From DASQHY01 sp035602605 (lineage in GTDB: Bacteria; Acidobacteriota; Terriglobia; Acidiferrales; UBA7541), in assembly GCA_035602605.1 (NCBI GenBank), contig DATNLZ010000084.1, positions 1 to 64,000 of the forward strand: DNA of 64,000 bases, in the 5' to 3' direction. The notes beneath the pieces are model-generated. The model did no database searches. It saw nothing but the letters and a program-made list of their open reading frames with translations, and was not told where the DNA came from. A program made the position numbers and the translations under genes. Every line of letters begins with the position of its first letter. Within the stretch, counting starts at the first letter, position 1. Shown here one piece after another: positions 35,786 to 44,815 of this stretch.

Positions 35786-36463
35786 ATGTTCAACAGCAAC
35801 AAATCGAACGACGTGCCAAGTCGGATCACCCCTTGGCGTTGGGTATACCGCATTCTCCGGTGGACGACTATCGCAACCGGAGTGATTACAGTCCTGCTGG
35901 TTATGCACAAAGCTCCAGCTCCCTATGTTACCGCTGACTTGGGCGCAGGCGAGAGGTTAGGGGCTAAGTTGCAACAGTTGGCTAGCGCTTCCGTGTCGGG
36001 AGCCCCCCAGGTATTGCGCGTAGATGAAGCCGAGGTAAATTCGTACCTTCTCTCGCATCTCGCGCTAAAGCCTAGTGACAAACCTAGCGGCACCCCTCCC
36101 ACTGCGCAAACGGCGCAAAGTCCGCCAGCCGACGGCGAACCGTCGGTTGAAGAAATTCAGTCCGCGGTTCGCGATGTTAAGATCAACCTGATAGAGGACC
36201 GCGTGCGCGCATACGTGGTGTTCGATTTTCACGGAAAAGATATGTCGCTGCAGCTCGAGGGGCGACTGCATGCCGAAGAAGGGTATTTGCGTTTCAACCC
36301 CATTAGCGGTCAGATCGGCGCGCTGCCGATTCCTCAGGCATCGCTCGAAACCGCCGTGCGCAAAATGATGGATTCTCCCCAAAACCGGGAAAAGCTGCGC
36401 TTGCCTTCAGATTTACGCGATTTGCGCATTGAGAATGGCGAAATCGTCGTTTCGTATAAATAG
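35786..36463 (+). CDS. Membrane-anchored protein of unknown function
   Basis: 225 residues with one N-terminal transmembrane helix (about 25-44, TIATGVITVLLVMHKAPAP), a Pro-rich loop (about 95-120) and a C-terminal beta-rich part (INLIEDRVRAYVVFDFHGKDMSLQLEGRLHAEEGYLRFNPISGQIGALPIP). The segment LRVDEAEVNSYLLSHL faintly recalls YpmS/DUF2140-type proteins, in which a similar region precedes a lipid-transfer-like fold; this is only a suggestion. It is divergent from the ECF sigma factor and convergent with the BON protein. No function assigned. Confidence 0.65.
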   Translation: MFNSNKSNDVPSRITPWRWVYRILRWTTIATGVITVLLVMHKAPAPYVTADLGAGERLGAKLQQLASASVSGAPQVLRVDEAEVNSYLLSHLALKPSDKPSGTPPTAQTAQSPPADGEPSVEEIQSAVRDVKINLIEDRVRAYVVFDFHGKDMSLQLEGRLHAEEGYLRFNPISGQIGALPIPQASLETAVRKMMDSPQNREKLRLPSDLRDLRIENGEIVVSYK

Positions 36464-36609
36464 TTCAAACGTAATCGATCACCAAGAGTAAAAAAAGGCC
36501 CGGGCGCCCCTAAAGCACTTTGCCCGTCGCGCGATACAGCCATGACTGTCAGACTAGGGGATCCCGAGCCTAAGACTCAAGCACGCTGATTCCAAAACTA
36601 CGCCGGAAT

Positions 36610-37194
36610 CTAAGGGACCACGCGCAGGTTGTTAGTCACCGAGAATACACCCGGAACGCTATTGGCCTGGATGTTGGCAACGTTCTTGTCCATCTCGCTG
36701 CTGACCACACCCTCTAGCGTGACATTCCCGTTTTTCACAATGATGTGAATGGGCGGCACCGCTCCAAGTGAATAACGGTACAGCACATCGTTCGAGTAGA
36801 TTGCCCGGTACACTGCCCGCCGAATCTGGTCATCATTGGGCGATAGCGGCAACACCTCGATATTGTTGATAACCTTGGAAACTCCTTCGATTTTCTTGAC
36901 AACGTTTTCGGCGTCGGACTTCAACGTCGGCCGAGTCACTTGCCCTCCCAACGTAACCACGTCTCCGTTGACGCTGTAGGTTAGGTTGTCGAACACCGAA
37001 TAATATGGGAGCAGTACCAATTCGTGGCGAACCTCTTTTTCCAGCTTGGACTGGTAGCTGGCCGCATCACGATTGTTTTTTTGGTTTTCCTTGCTTCCGT
37101 GGTCGTGGCCTGTGCTGGCTCTGGACCCTGGAATCACTAAAGACATGGCGGCCAGCACGAGCAGCACCATCTTGAATTTCGAGCCGCTTCTCAT
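36610..37194 (-). CDS. Secreted double BON-domain protein
   Basis: 194 residues. Signal peptide (MRSGSKFKMVLLVLAAMSLVIPGSRA), then two BON domains at about 48-118 (VRHELVLLPYYSVFDNLTYSVNGDVVTLGGQVTRPTLKSDAENVVKKIEGVSKVINNIEVL) and about 124-194 (IRRAVYRAIYSNDVLYRY through NGNVTLEGVVSSEMDKNVANIQANSVPGVFSVTNNLRVV). BON domains bind phospholipid surfaces, as in OsmY and DolP. It is probably periplasmic and involved in envelope stability. GGGAGAA upstream of the ATG supports the start. Confidence 0.88.
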   Translation of the reverse strand: MRSGSKFKMVLLVLAAMSLVIPGSRASTGHDHGSKENQKNNRDAASYQSKLEKEVRHELVLLPYYSVFDNLTYSVNGDVVTLGGQVTRPTLKSDAENVVKKIEGVSKVINNIEVLPLSPNDDQIRRAVYRAIYSNDVLYRYSLGAVPPIHIIVKNGNVTLEGVVSSEMDKNVANIQANSVPGVFSVTNNLRVVP

Positions 37195-37398
37195 AAAATT
37201 CTCCCTATTCTTCTTGATTTTGTACTTGGCCTAGTCACGCAGATGCAACAAATAGGCGAGGGATACACCTGAACCCTACCTATCCTACCGGACAAGGCAC
37301 CTTCCTAGGAAAATAAATAAGTTCCGATGCGAATGCGATTAGGATGGAAACCGGGCTGGGCTATTTCATGGCTAAGTAGTGGCGGAGGACTGCAGTCA

Positions 37399-38112
37399 GT
37401 GTGGGTCGTAGCACATCGCGGGGCATCTGGTCATGCGCCAGAGAATACCCTTGCTTCTTTTCGCAAGGCCGTGGAGTTGGGCGCCCGATTTATCGAGACC
37501 GACCTGCAACTCTCCCGCGACGCTCGTTTTGTCGCCATTCATGATGACACACTCGAACGGACCACCAACGGGCATGGCTCGGTTCACGATTTTACGTTAG
37601 CAGATTTGCGCCAATTCGACGCGGGCTCCTGGTTCAGCTCTGAATTCGCGGGCGAGAAACTTCCCACAATCGAAGAAATTCTCCATTTTGCTCGCGAGCA
37701 TGACATAGTTTTTTACCTCGAGTTAAAGACTTGGGAAACTTGGGGTAGCGAGCACGCTTTGGTGGGGTCACTGCGGGATGCTGGCGAGGCGGCGCGAGTT
37801 ATCGTGATTTCCTTCGATGGCCCCACGCTTGCAGCGGTCCGTCGCCTCGAACCAAATGTTATGACCGGTTTATTAATGGACAGCTATGCTCCAGACGCAG
37901 TGGAGCGCGCCGTCTCGGTTGGCGCACGTCAGCTAGCTCTCCATGGAACCTTAATTACACCGGAACTAATCACCCAGGCCAAGCGACGGGATCTACAAGT
38001 TGTCGCCTGGACAATCAACCATCCCGCGCACATGCAATCGTTAATCCAGGCGGGGGTGGATGGGGTCATAACCGATTACCCAGACCGCTTTCTAGCCGTA
38101 CAGCGCCCTTAA
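37399..38112 (+). CDS. Glycerophosphodiester phosphodiesterase
   Basis: About 237 residues from the GTG at 37399, chosen because GGAGGA lies 9 nt upstream and the family domain begins at once (VWVVAHRGASG). An ATG at 37327 in the same frame would add 24 residues without family similarity. It hydrolyses glycerophosphodiesters to glycerol-3-phosphate and an alcohol. Catalytic motifs: AHRGASGHAPENT, FIETDLQLSRDARFVAIHDDTLERTTNG (metal-binding E-x-D and catalytic His), YLELK, and the C-terminal VVAWTINHPAHMQSLIQAGVDGVITDYPDRF. No signal peptide, so a cytoplasmic UgpQ-like enzyme is likely. Confidence 0.92.
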   Translation: MWVVAHRGASGHAPENTLASFRKAVELGARFIETDLQLSRDARFVAIHDDTLERTTNGHGSVHDFTLADLRQFDAGSWFSSEFAGEKLPTIEEILHFAREHDIVFYLELKTWETWGSEHALVGSLRDAGEAARVIVISFDGPTLAAVRRLEPNVMTGLLMDSYAPDAVERAVSVGARQLALHGTLITPELITQAKRRDLQVVAWTINHPAHMQSLIQAGVDGVITDYPDRFLAVQRP

Positions 38113-38277
38113 AACTGAGCTTTCCTAGGCTCGGTGAATCCAGCCGCGCGAATGGGCAACAGATGTTATTGCGGAGACGCGACTTTGGTTTTCAGCCAAC
38201 AAGCTCATGCTGAGACCAGGACTCAAGAAATCTTTCTGCGATGGAGCAGGTTTGCGCGCTCATTCTAGCTGCGCCAG

Positions 38278-39084
38278 CTACTTCAATTGCCGATAAATCT
38301 CCGCAAATTGCGTAACACTAATCTGCTCTGCGCGCACATCCGCACGCATGTCAAGCCCTCTTAAAATGGCCCCCACACCTTCTGGAGCAGCCACCGTTCT
38401 TAGATTGTTCACTAGCGTCTTGCGTTTTTGGGCAAAGCAAAGTTTGACGAAACCAAAGAATCGCGCCTCATCAAGGTCCCCGATGCTTCTTCTCTCCCCC
38501 GGCATCCTCAGGTGAATCAGAGCCGACGTCACCTTCGGAGGCGGACGAAATGCGCCTCTGGGGATGCGCAACAAAATCTCGGGCTCGGCGTAAAATTGCG
38601 AAAGAACCGAAAGATAACCGAACTGCCGCGACCCGGGACGCGCTGCAATGCGCGCGGCCACTTCCAACTGCGTGACGACGTATACATCCTCCAGCGCGTC
38701 GGCGTATTCGAACAAACGATGTAAAATAGGCGATGTAATGTAATAGGGAAGGTTCCCATACACGCGGAAACGCGCTCCACCGGTAAGTACGCCCACATCG
38801 AGCTCGAGAATATCGCCAGCCGCTAGTTCGATGCGTGGGAACTCCTGGGCTAGTGACTGAAGTCGCTGATTTAGTTTGCTGTCCAGTTCAACCGCAATCA
38901 CTCGAGCACCGGTAGCAGCCAGCACCCGGGTCATTTCGCCATGGCCCGCCCCAATCTCCAGCCACAGCCTTTCCTGCATGTTTGGTTCGCCAGGCTGTGT
39001 CGGCATGTCCATGCCGATCGCGCTCGCTATCCGCGCTCGCCAGTTGCCATCACTCAAAAAATGTTGTCCGAGTCGTTGTCCCAT
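38278..39084 (-). CDS. rsmA: 16S rRNA dimethyladenosine transferase (KsgA)
   Basis: 268 residues from the ATG at 39084, the family's usual length. The open frame continues 68 codons upstream but without family similarity. It dimethylates two adjacent adenosines near the 3' end of 16S rRNA using SAM. Motifs: GQHFLSDGNWRARIA, EIGAGHGEMTRVLAATGARVIAVELD (SAM site), NLPYYITSPILHRLFE (NLPY catalytic motif) and FRPPPKVTSALIHLR. No strong ribosome-binding site precedes the ATG. Confidence 0.95.
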   Translation of the reverse strand: MGQRLGQHFLSDGNWRARIASAIGMDMPTQPGEPNMQERLWLEIGAGHGEMTRVLAATGARVIAVELDSKLNQRLQSLAQEFPRIELAAGDILELDVGVLTGGARFRVYGNLPYYITSPILHRLFEYADALEDVYVVTQLEVAARIAARPGSRQFGYLSVLSQFYAEPEILLRIPRGAFRPPPKVTSALIHLRMPGERRSIGDLDEARFFGFVKLCFAQKRKTLVNNLRTVAAPEGVGAILRGLDMRADVRAEQISVTQFAEIYRQLK

Positions 39085-39483
39085 GAATCGCCCGTAGTAA
39101 GAGATGCGTTTTGCGCCGGGAAACTGATTCAGACTGACCTTTCGTAGATGAGGATAAGGTGCGGGAGTGGAAAAAGGAAATTCTTTGGCAAAGATTCGAA
39201 AGCTTTTAACGATGTTCGTCGAACGTCGGGTTTCGCCGTTGTGGGCTGGCTTTTTACGTCGGCCCTGAGGATCGTCGCAGCACCGCAATGAGCTCGGTCA
39301 ATGGCTTGTTTTTCATCCGGCTGGCATCCCTCGCCCGGGCAGGCGCTCGGAACCAAGAGCGGTTGGACTAACGCAACGAAGGAAATAAAGTGATTGTCGA
39401 AGGCAGCTTTCTAACCGCGCCCGCGTTGCTTGACGCAGCTTGAAGCTTCCGCTAACGTCTAAATGCGCTAACGAAAGGTACAA
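39085..39483. other. Divergent intergenic region between rsmA and glgA
   Basis: About 400 nt. It contains the unassigned in-frame 5' extension of rsmA and a promoter candidate for glgA near 39430-39458. No other gene is supported. Confidence 0.4.
39430..39458 (+). promoter_or_regulatory. Candidate promoter for glgA
   Basis: TTGACG at 39430-39435, a 17-bp spacer and TAACGT at 39453-39458. The -35 is good (5 of 6), the -10 weak (3 of 6). The RNA start would fall about 20 nt before the glgA GTG, just far enough to include the AAAGG ribosome-binding site. Confidence 0.4.
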
Positions 39484-40950
39484 GTGAAAATTCTGTTTGT
39501 TGCCTCGGAAGGTTTACCCTTCTCGAAAACCGGCGGTCTCGCCGATGTCGTCGAGGCTTTACCCAAAGCCCTGGTTGCGATGGGGCACGAAGTGGCTGTT
39601 GTTCTGCCGCGCTACCGTGGCACAAAAGCCTCCATGGTTATTATGCCCAGTCTGACCGTGCCCATGGGCCAGGCGCTTAGGTTCCCGGCCATTGCTGACG
39701 GCACTCTCGTTGCTGGCGTTCGCTATTACTTTGTAGATGATCCCGAATATTTCGATCGGCCCCAGCTGTACGGGGAGAAAGGGAAGGATTATCCGGACAA
39801 CGCTGAGCGCTTCGCAGAGTTTTGCCGCAGCGCCATTGAAATCGCAAAGCATGTCTGGCGTCCTGACGTGATTCATTGCCACGATTGGCAGTCCGCCCTG
39901 GTACCGGTTTTGCTTCGCAGCCAGTATGTCAACGACCCGCTTTTGCGAAGCATTTCCGTCATTTTCACGATTCATAATATGGGCTATCTCGGCCTGTTTC
40001 TGCGCACGACTCTCGCGCAGATCGGCGTGCCCGACAGCCTGTTTCACCTGAAAGGGCTGGAATTCTTCGGAGACGTCAGCCTGCTGAAAGGCGGGCTCAT
40101 TTTTTCCGACTACTTGACCACCGTCAGCCGAAAATATGCACAAGAAATTCAAACCCCGGAATACGGATGCGGTCTTGATGGAGTCGTGCGCGACCGTGCC
40201 GCGAACCTCCGCGGTATTCTCAATGGCGTGGACTATTCGCAGTGGAGCCCGGAAGCCGACACGTTCATCGCCGCGCAATATTCCGCGAAGGATCTGGCAC
40301 CAAAGCGCACCTGCAAAAAGGATCTCCTTGAGCAATTTAAATTGCCGGCGGAGAATATCTCACGCCCGCTAATCGGCATCGTTTCGCGATTTGCCGATCA
40401 GAAGGGGTTCGACCTGATTGCTGAGAAAGCCGGGGTCATTTTGCAGGAGAACCTCGCACTGGTAGCGCTCGGAAATGGCGAGCCCAAGTATGAGCAATTG
40501 TTCCGTGATCTCGCCGCAGCCTATCCCGACCGTGTCGCCGTGAAAATTGCCTATGACAACGCCATCGCGCATAAAATCGAAGCGGGCGCGGATATCTTTC
40601 TGATGCCTTCGCGCTATGAACCCTGCGGACTCAATCAGATTTATAGCCTACGCTACGGCACGGTGCCGGTAGTGCGCGCAACGGGCGGTTTGGATGATAC
40701 GATCGAACAGTTCGATGTTGCTCTGGGTACCGGGACGGGGTTTAAATTCAGTCCTTACACTGGTGAGGCCCTGGTGGCTTGCCTTCATCAGGCGGTGGAC
40801 ATGTATAGTCACACTAAGATTTGGCAGCGAATCCAATTGAACAGCATGGCCAAGGATTTTTCGTGGAACGCCTCGGCCGGTGAGTACCTAAAGCTTTATG
40901 AGCTAGCCGCTAAAGGGCGAATCGCCCGGGCTTCTCGAACATCTAATTAG
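39484..40950 (+). CDS. glgA: Glycogen synthase (ADP-glucose type)
   Basis: 488 residues from a GTG with AAAGG upstream. A GT5-family enzyme that extends alpha-1,4-glucan from ADP-glucose. N-terminal substrate loop KTGGLADVVEALPKAL (about 16-31), DVIHCHDWQSALVPVLL, LKGGLIFSDYLTTVS, and the C-terminal donor-site motif PSRYEPCGLNQIYSLRYGTVPVVRATGGLDDTI. Length is typical. The next gene, thioredoxin, follows after about 57 nt. Confidence 0.97.
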   Translation: MKILFVASEGLPFSKTGGLADVVEALPKALVAMGHEVAVVLPRYRGTKASMVIMPSLTVPMGQALRFPAIADGTLVAGVRYYFVDDPEYFDRPQLYGEKGKDYPDNAERFAEFCRSAIEIAKHVWRPDVIHCHDWQSALVPVLLRSQYVNDPLLRSISVIFTIHNMGYLGLFLRTTLAQIGVPDSLFHLKGLEFFGDVSLLKGGLIFSDYLTTVSRKYAQEIQTPEYGCGLDGVVRDRAANLRGILNGVDYSQWSPEADTFIAAQYSAKDLAPKRTCKKDLLEQFKLPAENISRPLIGIVSRFADQKGFDLIAEKAGVILQENLALVALGNGEPKYEQLFRDLAAAYPDRVAVKIAYDNAIAHKIEAGADIFLMPSRYEPCGLNQIYSLRYGTVPVVRATGGLDDTIEQFDVALGTGTGFKFSPYTGEALVACLHQAVDMYSHTKIWQRIQLNSMAKDFSWNASAGEYLKLYELAAKGRIARASRTSN

Positions 40951-41007
40951 AGTGGCACCATGCCAGGCTGTTGTCCTGACCGTTGGCTTGAAACGATTGA
41001 GGAGACT

Positions 41008-41349
41008 ATGGCTGACACTATTCGTAGCGTGACCGATTCCGATTTTGACGCTGAAGTTATCAATGCCAGTAAAACCCAGCCGGTCATGGTGGATTTCTGG
41101 GCGGAATGGTGCAGACCTTGCCTCATGCTCGCGCCTACGGTCGCCGAGATTGCCAAAGACTATTCCGGGAAGTTGACCGTTGTGAAGATGAACATCGATG
41201 AGAGTATTAGTTCACCCAGCAAGTTCAATATCCGCAGTATTCCCGCGCTGCTTATCTTTAAGGGCGGACAAGTGGCCGACCAGATTGTTGGCGCCGTGCC
41301 CAAAGAACACATCACCAGGGTTTTGGATCGGCATATAGTCAAGGCCTGA
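41008..41349 (+). CDS. Thioredoxin with CRPC active site
   Basis: 113 residues from the ATG at 41008, with GAGGAG just upstream; an in-frame ATG at 40960 would add 16 unrelated residues. It has the thioredoxin fold with VMVDFWAEWCRPCLMLAP and the cis-proline segment RSIPALLIFKGGQVADQIVGAVP. The active site reads C-R-P-C instead of the standard C-G-P-C, a change expected to alter redox potential or partner choice. Otherwise it looks like a normal cytoplasmic TrxA-type protein. Confidence 0.9.
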   Translation: MADTIRSVTDSDFDAEVINASKTQPVMVDFWAEWCRPCLMLAPTVAEIAKDYSGKLTVVKMNIDESISSPSKFNIRSIPALLIFKGGQVADQIVGAVPKEHITRVLDRHIVKA

Positions 41350-41440
41350 TAGATTCCGCTAGCAGCGTTCTATTCTAGCAACACGAAGATTTCCGGCGGC
41401 GGTGCGCGCATCGCCGCCGGTTTTTGGTGAAAAGGGAAGC

Positions 41441-42238
41441 ATGGCAACCACGCAAGCCAGCCGCATGGTCAAGCCGGCAACGCATCCTCCGATGCTTGCG
41501 GGCGAGAGGCCCCCAATCGCGATGTCGCGGCCGGGCCTGCATGATGCGGTGCTGGGCATTCTCGAGCCGCTTCCGCGCGGCCGGATTCTCGATTGCCCCG
41601 CCGGGGAGGGGGCCCTCGCATCGCGACTTCTGCCACGCGGCTTCGAAGTTTTCTGTTGTGATCTATATCCGCAGTTGTTCCGACTCGATGGCGTCGATAT
41701 ACGCAAAGGAGATCTCTCCGGTACGCTGCCGTATCACGCCGGCAGCTTTGATTATTTGACCTCCCTCGATGGCCTTGAACACATCGAGTCTCCGCCCCAA
41801 GCTGTGCGCGAGTTTCGGCGGCTGCTCAAACCTGGGGGCCACATCGTCGTCAGCGTACCCAACATTTTGAATATTGAAGAGCGCCTGAAGTGGTTGCTCT
41901 ACGGCTACACGTCGCACTTCAAACCTCTCTCAACGGAATCGTTGGCGAAGATCCATCATGATTGTGCCGGGCTCGACGAAATTGCCCTGCATGTCAATCC
42001 AATCGCTTACTCCGAATTGCGCTATCTTCTGCAAAAAAATGGCTTTGCCATTCAAGGGGTGCATCGGGACCGCAAAAAAGCGAATAGCTGGCTCTACTGG
42101 CCGCTCGTCGCTTTCATTCGCTTCCTGGGACAACTCACGCCGGGCGAAAGGCGCCGCGAACGCTGGACTGAAGAATTGGCCTCCGACCCTGTTCTGCTCG
42201 GCGGCAACACAATTATTATTCACGCTATTCGCCAGTAG
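41441..42238 (+). CDS. Class I SAM-dependent methyltransferase
   Basis: 265 residues from the ATG at 41441, supported by AAGGGAA. The Rossmann core has motif I as ILDCPAGEGALASRLLPRGFEVFCCDLYP (DCPAGEG), then the typical SFDYLTSLDGLEHIESPPQAVREFRRLLKPGGHIVVSVPNILNIEERLKWLLYG. This resembles UbiE/Methyltransf_11-like enzymes acting on small molecules or lipids. The substrate is unknown. It lies between thioredoxin and purA on the + strand. Confidence 0.85.
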   Translation: MATTQASRMVKPATHPPMLAGERPPIAMSRPGLHDAVLGILEPLPRGRILDCPAGEGALASRLLPRGFEVFCCDLYPQLFRLDGVDIRKGDLSGTLPYHAGSFDYLTSLDGLEHIESPPQAVREFRRLLKPGGHIVVSVPNILNIEERLKWLLYGYTSHFKPLSTESLAKIHHDCAGLDEIALHVNPIAYSELRYLLQKNGFAIQGVHRDRKKANSWLYWPLVAFIRFLGQLTPGERRRERWTEELASDPVLLGGNTIIIHAIRQ

Positions 42239-42279
42239 GTTTAAGCGCAAACGTCGCGAACCTTTAGGAGATGTACGCA

Positions 42280-43578
42280 ATGAAATCGGTGGTTGTGATT
42301 GGCGCGCAATGGGGCGATGAAGGCAAAGGGAAGGTCGTCGATTATTTGGCGGGTTCCTTTGAATACATTGCCCGTTGCGCGGGCGGACACAATGCCGGCC
42401 ACACGGTAATCTTCGATGGCCACCGCTTCATCCTTCAACTCATTCCTTGTGGCATCTTGCGCCCTGGACGTCACGCCGTGATCGGTTCGGGGGTAGTCGT
42501 CGATCTGGCTGCTCTGGTATGCGAGATAGAGACTCTCGCCAAAGCCGGAATCAATGTTAGCGGACGCCTGCATCTTAGCAATCGGGCCCATTTGATTTTT
42601 CCCTATCATCGGCAAATGGAAAAAGCCGCAGAAGTGGCCCGTGGCGCAAACAAAATCGGTACGACATCGCGCGGCATTGGACCTTGCTACGAAGACAAAA
42701 TGGCGCGGCGCGGACTGCGCGTGTGCGATTTGCTGGATCCGCAAAGCTTCCGCGAAAAGCTGGATCGTGTTCTGCTCGAGAAGAATGCGATTTGCCAGGC
42801 CACTTGCGGTACCTCGCTCGAGACTTCTGATCTCCTGGACGAAACCCTGCGTCTTGCCGCTAAGATTCGGGGCTACATTTGTGACACTGCCGAACTATTG
42901 AACACGGTCATGAACGAGGGCCGCTCGGTGATGTTCGAGGGCGCGCAAGGAACGATGCTCGACATCGATCATGGTACCTATCCTTTCGTGACCTCATCGA
43001 GCGCCACATCGGGCGGTGCGACAACCGGCCTCGGCGTCGGGCCCACGCGCATCCAAGGCGTAATCGGAGTCACAAAAGCGTATACCACTCGCGTTGGCAG
43101 CGGGCCATTTCCGACGGAGATGCCGGACCTTGAAGCTACCGAGGTGCGCGACCGCGGAAAAGAATATGGCGCCGTAACTGGACGGCCGCGGCGCTGCGGC
43201 TGGCTCGATCTGGCAGTGCTTCGCTATGCCAACATAATCAATGGAATCGACTCATTAGTGGTAACCAAACTGGATGTGTTTGACACGCAGCGCGAAATCC
43301 AGGTCTGCACTGGTTACCGTTACAAGGGCAGCCCTTTGCGTGAGATGCCAGCGGTAGCTGAGGATTTCACCGCTATCACACCGGAATATCGCACTCTGCC
43401 AGGCTGGAACTCGACGACGTGTGGTGTGCGCGACACCGATCGGTTGCCGCAAGCTGCGCGGGAGTACCTCCGCTTTATTTCCGATTTCCTCCACATTGAA
43501 ATTGGAATGATCTCCACAGGTCCTGAGCGCGACGCTACCATCGTGCCTTCGGGCACAAAACTCGCTGCCTGGCTCTGA
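42280..43578 (+). CDS. purA: Adenylosuccinate synthetase
   Basis: 432 residues from the ATG at 42280, with AGGAG at good spacing; the ATG at 42271 directly abuts that site. It catalyses the first step from IMP to AMP using GTP and aspartate. Motifs: VVIGAQWGDEGKGKVVDYLA (P-loop-like), CAGGHNAGHTV, GTTSRGIGPCYEDKMARRGLRV, GAQGTMLDIDHGTYPFVTSSSATSGG, and VGSGPFPTEM. Complete and typical in length. Confidence 0.98.
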   Translation: MKSVVVIGAQWGDEGKGKVVDYLAGSFEYIARCAGGHNAGHTVIFDGHRFILQLIPCGILRPGRHAVIGSGVVVDLAALVCEIETLAKAGINVSGRLHLSNRAHLIFPYHRQMEKAAEVARGANKIGTTSRGIGPCYEDKMARRGLRVCDLLDPQSFREKLDRVLLEKNAICQATCGTSLETSDLLDETLRLAAKIRGYICDTAELLNTVMNEGRSVMFEGAQGTMLDIDHGTYPFVTSSSATSGGATTGLGVGPTRIQGVIGVTKAYTTRVGSGPFPTEMPDLEATEVRDRGKEYGAVTGRPRRCGWLDLAVLRYANIINGIDSLVVTKLDVFDTQREIQVCTGYRYKGSPLREMPAVAEDFTAITPEYRTLPGWNSTTCGVRDTDRLPQAAREYLRFISDFLHIEIGMISTGPERDATIVPSGTKLAAWL

Positions 43579-43600
43579 CCCGGGCATCAGCGCGATACCC

Positions 43601-44815
43601 ATGCTGTCATTCGAAAACGCTAGACAAAAAGTCATCGACGTCGCTTCTGCCGAAAACCGTCCTCGAGCGGTCGAAATAATCAGTCTCACCTCCGCGCAAA
43701 ACAGGATTCTTGCGGTTCCCATTTTGGCCGATCGCGACTATCCTCCGTTTAATCGCGCTGCCCGCGATGGATTTGCTGTTCGCGCAGCCGATGCTGCCGA
43801 ACCAGGAAGGGTTCTCAAACTCGCTGGTGAAGTGAAAGCAGGCGACAGCTTTACCGGTTCTCTTGCTCCCGGCCAATGTATCCAAATCATGACGGGCGCG
43901 GCAGTTCCGTCCGGCGCGGATGCCGTAGTTATGATCGAGCACACAAAAGTGTTGCCAGGCCAAGTGACACTCGAGCGCTACGCGATGCCCGGGCAGAATA
44001 TTGTGGCCCGCGGCCGGGAAGCGAAAGCCGGACAGACAGTCCTATCACCTGGCGCGCGGCTCAGCTACGCCGAGTTGGCGATTGCTGCTCAAGTTGGTCA
44101 GGCTGAGTTACAGGCGTATGTGCAGCCGCGCGTGGCGATACTTTCAACCGGAGACGAAGTTGTAAGCTTTGAGGAACAGCCCGGAGCCCTCCAGATTCGT
44201 AACAGCAACAGTGTTTCGCTCGCGGCCCAAATCGCTTTAGCAGGTGGCGAAGCGGTTGTTCTTGGAAATGCGCGCGATAACATGGAAGACTTGCGAGAGA
44301 AAATCGCGAAGGGTCTAAAGGCTGACATCCTGGTTCTTTCCGGCGGCGTTTCGATGGGGAAATACGATTTGGTTGAAACCGTGCTCGGTGAATTCGGGAC
44401 GGAATTTTATTTCGACCAGGTAGCCATTCGCCCTGGCAAACCAGCTGTGTTCGGAAAATGCGGGAGTACACTGGTGTTCGGTCTCCCTGGCAATCCCGTT
44501 TCAACGATGGTTACCTTTGAACTGTTCGTAGTGCCGGCGATCGATCTTCTGGGAAAGACATCGCCGCGGCCGCTGCCGCTGTTTAACGCCCGGCTCGCGG
44601 CACCGGTGCGGCAGAAGGCTGGGCTCACGCATTTTCTTCCCGCCCGGATCGAATGGCTTCCCGGCGAAGCTACCGTACAAGAAACATCCTGGCAGGGATC
44701 CGGAGACATCGTGGCGCTAGGGATTGCGAACGGATATTTAGTTGTAAGACCGGAGCGATTGGAAATGGCAGCTGGAGAATTAGCGGAAGTGCTTCCGCGA
44801 CGCGGAGTATTTTAA
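43601..44815 (+). CDS. moeA: Molybdopterin molybdenumtransferase
   Basis: 404 residues. It inserts molybdate into adenylylated molybdopterin. Visible motifs: DYPPFNRAARDGFAVRAAD, the MPT-binding ILSTGDEVV, LVLSGGVSMGKYDLVETVL (here beginning ILVLSGGVSMG), VFGLPGNPVSTMVTFELFV, and a beta-barrel C-terminal domain IV. The stop overlaps the moaC start by 1 nt (TAATG). It is the first gene of the molybdenum-cofactor group. Confidence 0.96.
   Translation: MLSFENARQKVIDVASAENRPRAVEIISLTSAQNRILAVPILADRDYPPFNRAARDGFAVRAADAAEPGRVLKLAGEVKAGDSFTGSLAPGQCIQIMTGAAVPSGADAVVMIEHTKVLPGQVTLERYAMPGQNIVARGREAKAGQTVLSPGARLSYAELAIAAQVGQAELQAYVQPRVAILSTGDEVVSFEEQPGALQIRNSNSVSLAAQIALAGGEAVVLGNARDNMEDLREKIAKGLKADILVLSGGVSMGKYDLVETVLGEFGTEFYFDQVAIRPGKPAVFGKCGSTLVFGLPGNPVSTMVTFELFVVPAIDLLGKTSPRPLPLFNARLAAPVRQKAGLTHFLPARIEWLPGEATVQETSWQGSGDIVALGIANGYLVVRPERLEMAAGELAEVLPRRGVF

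Noticed and set aside
35527..35937. Open frame of 136 codons spanning the sigma-factor upstream region
   Set aside because: It crosses the hairpin, overlaps the better-supported membrane protein gene and shows no domain or ribosome-binding site.
36494..36520. GC-rich run beside seven A, as a terminator for the minus-strand BON gene
   Set aside because: The GC-rich bases do not form a stem with a normal loop directly before the T-tract; only a weak CGGGC/GCCCG pair with a long loop is possible.
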